The notes under the pieces were generated by a model. It saw nothing but the letters and a program-made list of their open reading frames with translations, had not been told where the DNA came from and searched no databases. The translations under genes were made by a program, and so were the position numbers. This document shows positions 1 through 11,122 of a stretch of DNA of 64,000 nucleotides, in pieces; position 1 is the stretch's first letter; every line of letters begins with the position of its first letter. The stretch is from positions 18,998,929 to 19,062,928 of the forward strand of contig NC_092279.1 in the NCBI RefSeq assembly GCF_036320965.1. Reading direction: 5' to 3'. The DNA is from Panulirus ornatus (Eukaryota; Arthropoda; Malacostraca; Decapoda; Palinuridae).

Positions 1-109
1 CACGAAAAGTTCCCAAGTGCACTTTCGTGTAATAATCACATCATCAGGGGAGACACAAGAGAGAAATATAACAGTCAGTTGATATACACTGAAGAGACAA
101 AGCTAGGAC

Positions 110-112
<3 letters not shown>

Positions 113-180
<68 letters not shown>
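113..180. repeat. (AT)34 microsatellite
   Basis: Uninterrupted AT dinucleotides. The tract abuts the T24 run that is the poly(A) end of the minus-strand element at 181-454, so it sits exactly at the 3' tail of a retroelement. Confidence 0.97.
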
Positions 181-197
<17 letters not shown>

Positions 198-309
198 TTT
201 TTTTATACTATTCGCCATTTCCCGCGATAGCGAGGTAGCGTTAAGAACAGAGGACTGGGCCTTTGAGGGAATATCCTCACCTGGCCCTCTTCTCTGTTCC
301 TTCTTTTGG

Positions 310-347
<38 letters not shown>

Positions 348-449
348 GAGAGGGGAGGATTTCCAGCCCCCCGCTCCCTTCCCTTTTAGTCGCCTTCTAC
401 GACACGCAGGGAATACGTGGGAAGTATTCTTTCTCCCCTATCCCCAGGG

Positions 450-454
<5 letters not shown>
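181..454 (-). mobile_element. Non-autonomous retroelement with RTE-like 3' tail, copy 1
   Basis: Read on the minus strand, the element starts near 454 with tccctggggatagggg. It continues through cgtgtcgtagaaggcgact and a GC-rich hairpin-prone stretch, has an internal T-rich run (A37 on the plus strand, 310-346), and then agaggccag-type sequence around 250-290. It ends with cgctacctcgctatcgcggg, ggcgaa and A24 (plus 181-204). A second copy lies at 37498-37720 in the opposite orientation. The final 40 bases resemble the 3' UTR end of the RTE-like LINE at 5905-6797, so it is probably mobilised by that LINE. No tRNA boxes A/B and no ORF are visible, so it is either a SINE-like element of unknown head origin or an internally deleted LINE derivative. 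Family identity to known repeats is inferred, not searched. Confidence 0.75.

Positions 455-490
<36 letters not shown>
453..490. repeat. (AT)19 microsatellite
   Basis: Lies at the 5' end of the minus-strand element, so the element is bracketed by AT repeats on both sides (compare 113-180). Confidence 0.95.
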
Positions 491-494
<4 letters not shown>

Positions 495-506
495 TTGGAG
501 GCTTGT

Positions 507-866
507 GGGGGGGGGGGGGGGGGTTCAGATGCAACCACCTGAACAGCCCTGCCCCCCCCCCCCCCCCTCCCTCGCAAAACCTCCATCATCCCCCATCCCC
601 CCCCCCCCCCCCACACTGTCCTTCCATCCCTACACCTCCCCTCCCAAGCCGCTCCCCCCTGACCGTGGCGGCCTGTGCCATCCGGATATAGTCGACACAC
701 AAAACACTTGCTCCATTATATATAGACTCAGCTTTTTTTTTTTTTATTTTATTTTTCGTCCTGCATGGGAAAACTGTTCGTACGACGCTTTTAGGTGAAA
801 CCCAACATATCTAAATTTAAACCTTATCCGCATTGTCGTTTTGCACTATCTCTTTTTGATCGCAGA

Positions 867-871
<5 letters not shown>
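507..871. other. G/C homopolymer-rich intergenic stretch
   Basis: Contains G17 (507-523), C16 (552-567), another long C run near 598-612 and a T run near 732-742. G- and C-runs close together could fold or be sequencing-error prone. No gene is seen. Confidence 0.6.

Positions 872-931
<60 letters not shown>
872..931. repeat. (AT)30 microsatellite
   Basis: Uninterrupted AT dinucleotides in unique flanks. No element tail is recognisable next to it. Confidence 0.97.
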
Positions 932-1940
<1,009 letters not shown>

Positions 1941-2049
1941 AGAGCGCGCGTGTGTGTGCGCCATTATCCATTTGTACTATACAAGGAGGGAGTCCTACAC
2001 TCAGTAGGGCCCCTTCTCCAGAATCATATGTACACTAATACAGCTTTAA

Positions 2050-2605
2050 CGCCTTCATAATTCAGTTTACTCAATTCGTCCACCACTGTCATCTTTATAA
2101 AAGTACTTCTCTACATCCCTTCTACGAAGTTTCTTACTACATTTCATGCAGTGGCCTTTGGTTGCTCAATCCCTACATCTTTCGTAGAAACCGTCTACTG
2201 TCTACTTCATCAAGCTGGTTGAACAATTTGTAAGGCTGTGATCAGGTCGCTTCTCACTCGCATCTCTTCCAAAAACGGCAAATTTAAGGCCTCTATAACC
2301 TCTCCTTATACCCCAGTTCTCTTCAATCTTGTCCCATCCTTGTTGTCCTCCTCCTTGTGTGCCCTCAACTATGGCGACGAAGCCTGAGTGGCTGATTCTC
2401 CATTTTGGTCTAATATGTAGGATGTAAACAGCTTCCCGAACATCTCCTCAGCCATATGCCTGTGCTTGAATGCTATTCTGATGCCTCCCAGCAGACAGTC
2501 AAGTGTCCTTTTGCTATTCTAGTAATGTGTGGATCTCTAGCTACAGGTCGAGGGACGATATCATCTCCCAGAGATGATATAACCTCTAGCAACCGGAGAA
2601 ATACT
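2050..2605 (-). pseudogene. Decayed CR1/jockey-type LINE, reverse-transcriptase C-terminal region (copy A)
   Basis: Translating the minus strand piecewise gives a series of fragments in the order seen at the C-terminus of CR1/jockey-type reverse transcriptases. IRIAFKHRHMAEEMFGKLFT (about 2482-2420) is followed after a one-base slip by RPK and ME, then RRTTRMGQD and ELGYKERL (about 2360-2305), then EALNLPFLEEMRVRSDLI (about 2300-2245). The usual family pattern is an LA-type alpha-helix segment, YxRPxLEY, WSP, a basic RRATR segment and then LxLxxLExRRxRGDLI. At least two frame slips and several stops are present, so it is an old inactive copy. The catalytic YADD box lies upstream in such proteins and is not seen. 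A related relic in the same orientation lies at 40300-41150. Exact ends and clade are uncertain. Confidence 0.75.
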
Positions 2606-3187
2606 GAACTCTGAAGAGAAATGGTGAGGTACTGGGTGACGCTACACCACGAACCTAAGGCGGTCGAGTCTCAGGCTGTGTGATCCAACCCCTCCTCCTC
2701 CTCTTCCGGTCCCTCATCGTGACAATCCCCTTCCTCCCCATCAAACCCCTGCATCCCTCAAAACGCCCCCTCCACCTCCACCCTCCCCTCCAACATAAGA
2801 ACATGACAAATGCATGTTTCTATGAGGGATGACGCGGGTCGAGAGAGGCCAGGGGGGATCAATTTCTTGAGTGCTGGAAGAGAGCAGGCATCTTTTTTTG
2901 ACCCCTCAGCGTGCCTCTTCTGCCTCCTCGTCTCTGCCAAACGTCGTCAAGACGCGCAGCCTAACTTCCTGAGGTCGAAGGAATAATACCTGACGATCCA
3001 GGCTGTATGATGCCGCGATGTACGTGCCAGCGTGAACCTCCCTCCCGAGCGTAGGGGCTGATCAACCACGGTTTTTGAGGGATCCATTCAAGTTCCCTTC
3101 GAAATACATTCCTGTGGATTTTCGAGATGTCTCCCCCATTCGCCTAGAGCTTATTAGAATGTCTTAGTTACTAGACAATGTCATTCT
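2606..3187. other. No recognisable gene
   Basis: Mixed-composition sequence with a CT-rich stretch near 2690-2790. The only open frame (2758-2940, minus, 60 codons) has no recognisable features. Confidence 0.5.
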
Positions 3188-3201
3188 ATAATGATAATAA
3201 C

Positions 3202-3272
<71 letters not shown>

Positions 3273-3298
3273 TAATGATAATAATAATAAAAATAATG

Positions 3299-3375
<77 letters not shown>

Positions 3376-3379
3376 TATG

Positions 3380-3448
<69 letters not shown>

Positions 3449-3474
3449 TAACAACAACAACAACAACAACAATA
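3188..3474. repeat. (AAT)n microsatellite with AAC end block
   Basis: About 260 bases of AAT with a few substitutions (ATG and AAA triplets near 3270-3300, ATT near 3374), ending in an AAC block at about 3450-3473. Poly-Asn, poly-Ile and poly-Tyr frames across it are artefacts. Confidence 0.97.
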
Positions 3475-3929
3475 CACAGCGTACTCGTCTCTTCTTCTAG
3501 CGAAACCTTATTAACTTTTGCAAATTCCAGAGGAAGCCTTACGTTATAATCTACTCGCATATCCTGCTAATTTCTCTGACTTACGTCTCCGTTCCAGAGA
3601 ATATAATTCTGAGCTTTTCCAACCACCTCTCCTTGTGGCTTACGTCAAAGTGCACCGGAGCGATATGCAGAAAAGTATCCTCATCTTTCCACACGTTCCA
3701 GCCCAATAATAACCTCCCAGACGTCAAAAACCGGTGTGAGCTGTTCATAAGCGTCGTACGGGAAGATGCACGTTAATATGAGCAGTGTCATCGGCGGGCG
3801 GGTTCTGGGTCGGTCGGTGCACTGCAGTATTCTTCAACTTCATCCCATCGTCTTCCTCGCGAGCGCGGCCGCCGCTTCCTGCCCTGTCATTCGTTGGTCA
3901 CTGGAAATCAGTTTCCTTCCTATGACCAC

Positions 3930-4165
3930 ACCTCTTCCAGGATTAAGTTCAGGGTCTTGAAGGATTAAGTTCAAGGTCTTCCAGGATTAATTTCAGGTTC
4001 TTGAAGGATTAAGTTCAGGGTCAAGTCCAAGTTCTTCCAGGATTAAGTTCAAGGTCTTCCAGGGTTAAGTTCAAGTTCTTCCAGGATTAAGTCAGGTTCT
4101 TCCAGGGTTAAGTTTAAGTTCTTCCAGGATTAAGTCAGGTTCTTCCAGGATTAAGTTCAGGTTGT
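3930..4165. repeat. Degenerate 20-40-bp tandem repeat (ccaggattaagttca)
   Basis: The motif ccaggattaagttca, with variants agggttaagttc and aaggattaagttca, recurs about nine times with irregular spacing. Spacing changes suggest internal deletions in an ageing minisatellite. Confidence 0.85.
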
Positions 4166-5889
4166 GATTCGATGTGTCTTTCTTTCTTTCTTTCGTGATA
4201 GCCGGAGCCTCTGTTACAGATCTTGTTTTCCAGAGGGCAAGGGTAGAGACTCGCTCCACTGATCTCTGTCTGTGAGTAAGTCCTGGAAAGGCGTTTCCAG
4301 GCAAGTGTAAAAGGGGGACTACGTTGTTTGTTCTGGTGGCCGCCATACCGTACGTCAAAACCTTCCCCGCCTTCCGTAAAGACAAAGTCCTGAACTTTCT
4401 TTGCCCCTGCGTCAGATCACTTATCTTCCGACTTCGGCCGAACTTGTGTCTCTCTCTCTCTCTCGAAGCCATTGGGTTCCCGCGTATGTGATTGTTTTCT
4501 TCCAGCCTCCTTCAGGACCAAGTTTCCCCAGACGTCGCATTATTTCCAGAGACCCATTGACTACGGGTAGAGAGAAGCGTCCCAAGGGGGGAGGAAGAGG
4601 GGGGACAACAACTGTGTCCAGGGATGTGGCCAAGACCTTACAGAACAGCATGTACAGGAGTCCTTGGCTGCCAGGCGTTGTAACAGCTACTGTCTACAGC
4701 GTCCAACTTCTGACGGGGGTCCCCCTGGCTCGGTACCAAGGCAATCTCACAGGGCATATGTGTGGAGAGAGTCCTTAAACAGCATACACGATTACTGTAA
4801 CTTCGACTCCATCACTCCTGCCGGGGTAGGCTGTATTCTGAGAGGCACCGTCTCCCATCATCACCACCACCACCGCTCTCGGCAGTGTATGAGCACTCCG
4901 TCGGCCCTGGGGGAATATCACCTCTCATCGGGAGAGAAGGCCAGAGAACACCGATTCGTTCGCCAGGAAGTCCCACGGCGCCGCGCAAAAATATCTCTGA
5001 CCAACACACCCGCTTTCAGGAAATTGGGGAAAATCGGCTCCATGTTTTATCCCGATAAGTTTTATCAGCGATCGGCAACTGGGTTTTTCTGAGCCCCTTA
5101 CTGGCAATAGAGCTGTTTATTTATTACTATGCTGTGTGGGCCTGGTAATTATGACCCCTTGGGGAAAGTTTTACACCAAGTGGTGGTGTATCCTCGGCAA
5201 GGAAGGGAGAGGGAGGAAAAGGAGGAGGAAGAGGGACAAGAGGAAGGAGCGAACGGGAGGAACTAGGAGGGAGGGAAGTGCGTGCGTGTAGATGTTGAGT
5301 GGGTGGGGAAAGCAATGCGCTTCCCCCTCAAGAACGACCATATCGGTAGGGTGGGTTGTTGGGGCAAGAGAAGCCCATGAACACTACCGAACACAGGGTT
5401 TTAGAAAAGAAAATCCTGACGCAACGGACGTACGTATGTCAACCTCCCAGCCTTGGTTACGTCACCACGAGCATCAGGATCTCGTCATCCTCATCCATAT
5501 CTCTGCTGCAGCTCTTTCTCTCTACTTCCTCCTCCTCAATCTCATTCCTATCAAGTCCTTAGAAAAAAAAAAAAAAATATTATTAAACTTTGTGAGTTGT
5601 TGTCTCCTCTATCTCCACCCTCTGGTTCTCCAACAAAGGGCTCTTCACCATCACCATCATCCCCTTCCCCATCCCCAACACTCACTCACTCACTCTCCAA
5701 CATCAATATAACCTCCCACTCGTACGTCTGGCATAGTCTTATCCCCCCCCCCCCGCCCGGATTTTGTCTCGCTCCACAAACAACCTTTCCCCATCTTCTA
5801 ATTCAGTCTTAAATAACCCACACACATCAATCTCGACCCAAATACCCGAGCAGGTGACTATTTCCCCACACAAGAAGTTCTTGGGAAAC
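4166..5889. other. No recognisable gene
   Basis: Unique sequence with short CT runs (4448-4463), a purine-rich stretch at 5195-5285 and an A-run near 5562. Open frames of up to 142 codons show no domain, no conserved motif and no consistent splice-site pairing that I can support. Confidence 0.45.
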
Positions 5890-5925
5890 GGCGATCAAGT
5901 ATAAAGAAGAAAGCTAAGAATAAAT

Positions 5926-6594
5926 GTGAATAAGAGCAAGGTTATTAGGTACACTAGGGTTGAGGGTCAAGTCAATTGGGAGGTGAGTTTGAATGGAGAA
6001 AAACTGGAGGAAGTGAAGTGTTTTAGATATCTGGGAGTGGATCTGGCAGCGGATGGAACCATGGAAGCGGAAGTGGATCATAGGGTGGGGGAGGGGGCGA
6101 AAATTCTGGGAGCCTTGAAGAATGTGTGGAAGTCGAGAACATTATCTCGGAAAGCAAAAATGGGTATGTTTGAGGGAATAGTGGTTCCAACAATGTTGTA
6201 TGGTTGCGAGGCGTGGGCTATGGATAGAGTGGTGCGCAGGAGGATGGATGTGCTGGAAATGAGATGTTTGAGGACAATGTGTGGTGTGAGGTGGTTTGAT
6301 CGAGTAAGTAACGTAAGGGTAAGAGAGATGTGTGGAAATAAAAAGAGCGTGGTTGAGAGAGCAGAAGAGGGTGTTTTGAAATGGTTTGGGCACATGGAGA
6401 GAATGAGTGAGGAAAGATTGACCAAGAGGATATATGTGTCGGAGGTGGAGGGAACGAGGAGAAGAGGGAGACCAAATTGGAGGTGGAAAGATGGAGTGAA
6501 AAAGATTTTGTGTGATCGGGGCCTGAACATGCAGGAGGATGAAAGGAGGGCAAGGAATAGAGTGAATTGGAGCGATGTGGTATACCGGGGTTGA
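5926..6594 (+). CDS. Non-LTR retrotransposon reverse-transcriptase C-terminal fragment (RTE-like)
   Basis: The 222-codon frame matches the thumb and C-terminal part of RTE-type LINE polymerases. Visible motifs are CFRYLGVDLAADGTMEAEV (about residues 31-50), ILGALKNVW, KAKMGMFEGIVVPTMLYGCE (about 77-96) with AW following, LRTMCGVRWFDR, VLKWFGHMERM (about 149-159) and the basic RRRGRPNWRWKDGV (about 176-190). Polymerase catalytic motifs (YADD) and the endonuclease lie upstream in a complete protein and are missing here. The true reading continues in frame a few codons upstream (KLRINV before NKSK), so the GTG taken as start at 5926 is only where an ORF finder begins, not a biological start. There are no internal stops or frameshifts, so the copy looks young. 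It cannot itself encode an active polymerase. Clade assignment is from memory of family motifs. Confidence 0.85.
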   Translation: MNKSKVIRYTRVEGQVNWEVSLNGEKLEEVKCFRYLGVDLAADGTMEAEVDHRVGEGAKILGALKNVWKSRTLSRKAKMGMFEGIVVPTMLYGCEAWAMDRVVRRRMDVLEMRCLRTMCGVRWFDRVSNVRVREMCGNKKSVVERAEEGVLKWFGHMERMSEERLTKRIYVSEVEGTRRRGRPNWRWKDGVKKILCDRGLNMQEDERRARNRVNWSDVVYRG

Positions 6595-6797
6595 CGTGCT
6601 GTCAGTGGATTGAATCGGGGCATGTGAAGCGTCTGGGGTAAACCATGGAAAGCTGTGTAGGTATGTATATTTTGCGTGTGTGGACGTATGTATATACATG
6701 TGTATGGGGGTGGGTTGGGCCATTTCTTTCGTCTGTTTCCTTGCGCTACCTCGCAAACGCGGGAGACAGCGACAAAGCAAAAAAAAAAAAAAAAAAA
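6595..6797 (+). other. 3' UTR and A-tail of RTE-like LINE
   Basis: Runs from the stop codon to A17 at 6781-6797. From ttttgcgtgtgtggacgt (about 6669) to acaaagc (about 6778) it is nearly identical to 9562-9676. The last 40 bases (tctgtttccttgcgctacct onwards) resemble the end of the short elements at 181-454 and 37498-37720. Confidence 0.8.
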
Positions 6798-6908
<111 letters not shown>

Positions 6909-7117
6909 AGACAGATACAGTACGAGAATGCTTCGCTTCCCATAGTCCCTCATAACTTACACATATCTCTAAATCCTTTACCACTATAACATCCACTTCA
7001 GTGAGGAGTCCCTCACACTCTGCACCTGGACTAACCTGGCGTGACCCAAGTGCTTCTCCACCGTCACACTGACGAGAAAACCTTCACAACCTCCTTTAAA
7101 GGCAGCATGAGAACGCA

Positions 7118-7304
7118 CCCAACATATCCCCCCTACCATTATCAACATACCCCCCTACCATTATCAACATACCCCCTTACCATTATCAACATACCCCCCC
7201 TACCATTATCAACATACCCCCCTACCATTATCAACATACTCCCCCTACCATTATCAACATACCCCCCCTACCATTATCAACATACCCCCCCTACCATTAT
7301 CAAG
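7118..7304. repeat. 22-23-bp minisatellite, about 8 copies
   Basis: Unit is taccattatcaacata followed by a run of 5-7 C. Copies differ almost only in C-run length, which points to slippage within the C-run. Confidence 0.95.
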
Positions 7305-8512
7305 AAACGCCGAGTAACATATATCTGTATGAATGCACCTCATCATCCTCGGGTCGTGAGGAACAGCGTCCTCAAACAGCCCCATTGATCACAGGGGGGG
7401 AACAACCGGTGCTCGTTCGTCCTATACCGACATATCAGGGGTGAAGATAATGGCCCTTAGATAATCAGAGGAGGGAGGGTTAGGTTCGCCACCCTCAGGT
7501 CGCGTGTGTGAAACCTGGCTGGCTTGGTCCGAAGGTTTTCAGGCCCTCCTGCCGTGGGTAAAGGGGGGGTCTGCAACTGGTCTAAAAATCCTCACCCTCA
7601 GTGTGGTTCAAGTGTCTTTCTCAACGGGACACAGCGTGGTAAACCTACCTCTCCTGATATTAGCGTAATCACATGTCTCTTCCTCGATTACATGACTATG
7701 CTATTTTTCACCTCCTAAGCGCCTTCAAAGTCATTTTCATTTGTTTCCTCGTTTTCTTCGCGCCTTCAAAGTCATTCAATTCCATTTGTTTCCTCGTTTT
7801 CTTCGGTTCCCATCAATGAAACCGAACCTGCTTTCTCAACCGGCCATCTACTTTTCACTTATACGATCCTGCTATATCGACCTATATCAATTACTCACTG
7901 TAAGGTCATGCTACACGGATCTCTCTATAAACCATTCACTATATATAGTCTGCATGGATATATATGTTCAGTATTCATGGTATGGTTACGTTATACGAAT
8001 CTATAACAAATATACGTTATACGTATCTATAACACACAGTCATCACCTACACATTGAGGCTTATACCATCAACATACCATAAGGTGTAAACAAACCTTAT
8101 AGACATATATCCCTTAATTTCCACAAGGTTGTGAGGGGGCGGGGGCTCTCCTCTCTAACCCCGGAGCTCGGTCTGGGGTCCAAAGCTTGCGCAACTGCCC
8201 CTCCCGATCAACCAAGCTGTTGAAGGTGGCCCCGAACGGTGGTACGAAACAGACGCAGGGAATGGCTCTCTTCACTCGGGAGGGGTTTCGCTCGTTACGG
8301 AAACAACATGACGCACAGTGGTTTCCAAATCGACCAGAGGCAGCACGACGTAGACACAGATGGAAAAAGATTAAAATCACACACACATATGTATAAAAGG
8401 TTTTCCCACTTCCGGGGCGGCCGAGGCGTAAAACTTACAAAATAAAAAAGTAAAAAAAAAGTAATGAAAAAAGTACCGTATGGTTCAATCTCGTCGATTC
8501 CTGCATCGAGAT
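7305..8512. other. No recognisable gene; contains a 41-44-bp duplication
   Basis: gccttcaaagtcat through ttgtttcctcgttttcttcg is tandemly duplicated at about 7721-7805. AT-rich degenerate short repeats (tatacgaatctataac and similar) lie at about 7860-8040. No domain-bearing frame is seen. Confidence 0.5.
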
Positions 8513-9019
8513 TCATACGGGAAGGTAAGAAGTTCATCTACATACGGGAAGGTAAGAAGTTCATCTACATACGGGAAGGTAAGAAGTTCATCTACATACG
8601 GAAAGGTAAGAAGTTCATCTACATACGGGAAGGTAAGAAGTTCATCTACATACGGGAAGGTAAGAAGTTCATCTACATACGGGAAGGTAAGAAGTTCATC
8701 TACATACGGGAAGGTAAGAAGTTCATCTACATACGGGAAGGTAAGAAGTTCATCTACATACGGGAAGGTAAGAAGTTCATCTACATACGGGAAGGTAAGA
8801 AGTTCATCTACATACGGGAAGGTAAGAAGTTCATCTACATACGGGAAGGTAAGAAGTTCATCTACATACGGGAAGGTAAGAAGTTCATCTACATACGGGA
8901 AGGTAAGAAGTTCATCTACATACGGGAAGGTAAGAAGTTCATCTACATACGGGAAGGTAAGAAGTTCATCTACATACGGGAAGGTAAGAAGTTCATCTAC
9001 ATACGGGAAGGTAAGAAGC
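8513..9019. repeat. 27-bp minisatellite, about 18.7 copies
   Basis: Unit contains catacgggaaggtaagaag followed by ttcatcta. Copies are almost identical; one carries gaaaggt in place of ggaaggt near 8600. Because 27 is a multiple of three, several frames stay open (for example an IREGKKFIY repeat on plus and an LLTFPYVDE repeat on minus). Each plus-strand unit holds GGAAGGTAAGAAG, a close match to a U1-type 5' splice site. Confidence 0.97.
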
Positions 9020-9123
9020 GATGAAGCCTGGCAGGTTCGTGAGTGTGAAACTGCCTCATTTGTACATACGATGTGGGAGGGAATTCTACACATGTGGGGG
9101 ATCCCATTTCTTACACTAGGAAC

Positions 9124-9140
9124 TGTGTGTGTGTGTGTGT

Positions 9141-9189
<49 letters not shown>
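9124..9189. repeat. (TG)n microsatellite
   Basis: TG dinucleotides with one AA interruption at about 9141-9142. Confidence 0.97.
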
Positions 9190-9192
<3 letters not shown>

Positions 9193-9464
9193 GGGAGAGG
9201 GAATGCAATATCACGACACGGGAATAAAACAGAGAAAATCAACATTCCATTCAGATATCTCGACCACGTTCGAACAAGGTGGAGAAAGTCAAGTGTGTCT
9301 GAGGACGTGAGAGACAATGGGAAGGGAAATGTTCCAACCTGGATGAGGACGACTTTGAGTGTGGAACATGACCACAAAAGACAATCATTAGGTCTATGGA
9401 AATGCAAGGGTGACCCCTCTGAATTCCGTTTTCTTTTCTTTCTAAAATGCACACCTACATTTAA

Positions 9465-9466
<2 letters not shown>

Positions 9467-9538
<72 letters not shown>
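9467..9538. repeat. (AT)36 microsatellite
   Basis: Lies about 25 bases upstream of the truncated LINE 3' end at 9562. Confidence 0.97.
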
Positions 9539-9542
<4 letters not shown>

Positions 9543-9561
9543 TATTCAGTGATTTATTTAT

Positions 9562-9690
9562 ATTTGCGTGTGTGGACGTGTATGTATATACATGTGTATG
9601 GGGGGGGGTTGGGCCATTTCTTTCGTCTGTTTCCTTGCGCTACCTCGCAAACGCGGGAGACAGCGACAAAGCAAAATAATAATAATAATG
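9562..9690 (+). mobile_element. RTE-like LINE, 3'-end-only copy
   Basis: From tttgcgtgtgtggacgt to gacagcgacaaagc it matches the 3' UTR at about 6669-6778. It then ends in AAT/ATA simple repeat instead of the A17 of the other copy. The coding region is absent, so this is a severe 5' truncation. Confidence 0.85.
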
Positions 9691-9975
9691 ATAAATAAAA
9701 ATATATATACATTTTTTTTTCGTGGAAATTAAAAACGTTGTCTAAAAATCTATTCAATTCAGTGGGTGTTTTTATTTTTCTGTAATTATATCAAAAGGAA
9801 AAACAAGGCCATCCCAAAAGTTGGTTCTCACCAGGGTGGAGAAAAAAAAAAAATAGTAAGAATTTACGAAAATGAAAACATTAAGCGTGTACGTAAATTT
9901 GGATAATGAGTGCGTAGAGTATGTGCAACTACGTTGCGTTAGTCGTTCTCGAGTGTGTTGAACACGTCCTCTTTA
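9691..9975. other. AT-rich intergenic DNA
   Basis: AAT-like and A-rich runs. No gene is seen. Confidence 0.5.
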
Positions 9976-9979
9976 GTGT

Positions 9980-10490
9980 GTCCCGTGTTGGCAATCCTGA
10001 CTAGGTAAGGCTGTGTTGGCAATCCTGGGGGGGTGGGGGGTGTTTTGCGTTGGCAACGCTGACTGGGCTGTGTTGGTAATCGTGAGGGTGTAGTGTTGGT
10101 AACCCTGATTCGGCTGTGTTGGCACTCCTTATGGTGTAGTGTTGGCAATCTTGACTGGGTCGCGTTGGCAATCCTGACTAGGTAAGGCTGTGTTGGCAAT
10201 CCTGGGGGGGTGGGGGGTGTTTTGCGTTGGCAACGCTGACTGGGCTGTGTTGGTAATCGTGAGGGTGTAGTGTTGGCAACCCTGATTCGGCTGTGTTGGC
10301 ACTCCTTATGGTGTAGTGTTGGCAATCTTGATTGGGTCGCGTTGGCAATCCCGAGGGCATGTAATGGTGGCAATCCAGATTGGGTCGCGTTGGCAAACTT
10401 GAATGGGCTGTGTTGGCAATTCTGAATGGGCTGTGTTGGCAATTCTGAATGCGTTGTGTTGGCAACACTAAATGTGTTGTGCTGACAATG
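9980..10490. repeat. Minisatellite with 20-30-bp subunits and 177-bp higher-order period
   Basis: Subunits share tgttggcaatcctga. A block beginning caatcctgactaggtaagg at 9992 recurs at 10169, giving a 177-bp higher-order unit that includes the marker ggggggtggggggtgttttg. Simpler subunits follow to about 10490. Each subunit has a TTGGCA core, resembling a half NF1-type site; function is unknown. Confidence 0.9.
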
Positions 10491-10752
10491 TTGAGCGCTT
10501 TTCCGCTAGCAATACTGAGAATGAAGAAGGCAGATGAAGGAAATAGATTTTTCTATGTCTTTCTTATTCAGCACATTCAGCTACAAAGAAATAAAAAAAA
10601 AGAAATATTTCCCATCGACTTAACGCAGGGCCGTTTTTTGGAGGCAAAGGAGAAAAAAGATATTACAAATTTTGAGCAGCTGGCGACAGACGGGTGTCAG
10701 GCTTGGAGATATGGTCAGCCGGAGGAGGGAGTAATGGCAATTCCTTGCGGCA

Positions 10753-10753
10753 C

Positions 10754-10787
<34 letters not shown>

Positions 10788-10900
10788 TGACAGGTAGATA
10801 TATGCACAGAGAGACAGACAGACACGAAGAAACGAGCCAGACAGATGCAAAGAGAGACACAATGAGACAGTCATGAAGAAAAGAGACAGACAGACATAGA

Positions 10901-10962
<62 letters not shown>

Positions 10963-11122
10963 GAGAGAGAGACACACACATATAGACAGATGCAATGAGA
11001 GAGAGAGAACAGAGAGAGACAGACACGAATGCAAAGAGACAGACACAAGCAACTGGGGGACAGTCACAGACACACGGGTAAACACAAAGACAGACAAAGA
11101 GACAGACAGACGGGCAGACAGA
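10753..11122. repeat. (CAGA)n and degenerate CAGA/GACA array with (AG)n core
   Basis: Clean CAGA at 10753-10788, then imperfect acagacaga and agagac motifs to about 11122, with an (AG)n tract at 10909-10971 embedded. It looks like one long repeat field decaying outward. Confidence 0.9.

Larger units (their letters stand above)
5905..6797 (+). mobile_element. 5'-truncated RTE-like LINE retrotransposon
   Basis: Homology to a reverse transcriptase begins abruptly near 5905, right after an in-frame stop at 5902-5904. It continues to the stop codon at 6592-6594, followed by about 190 bases of 3' UTR. The UTR ends in cgctacctcgcaaacgcggg, agacagcgacaaagc and A17. This is the usual form of a LINE copy cut short during target-primed reverse transcription. 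The A-run is followed by (GATA)n and (GA)n. A second copy of the 3' end is at 9562-9690. A target-site duplication was not identified by eye. Confidence 0.85.

Noticed and set aside
3164..3549. Poly-Asn, poly-Tyr and poly-Ile frames
   Set aside because: Translation of an (AAT)n microsatellite.
8513..9019. CRISPR-like appearance of evenly spaced repeats
   Set aside because: Units are contiguous with no unique spacers, and the sequence is eukaryotic.
8464..9142. Frames of 186-220 codons across the 27-bp array
   Set aside because: Same artefact. The peptide repeats change with frame, and the nucleotide repeat is conserved at all positions alike.
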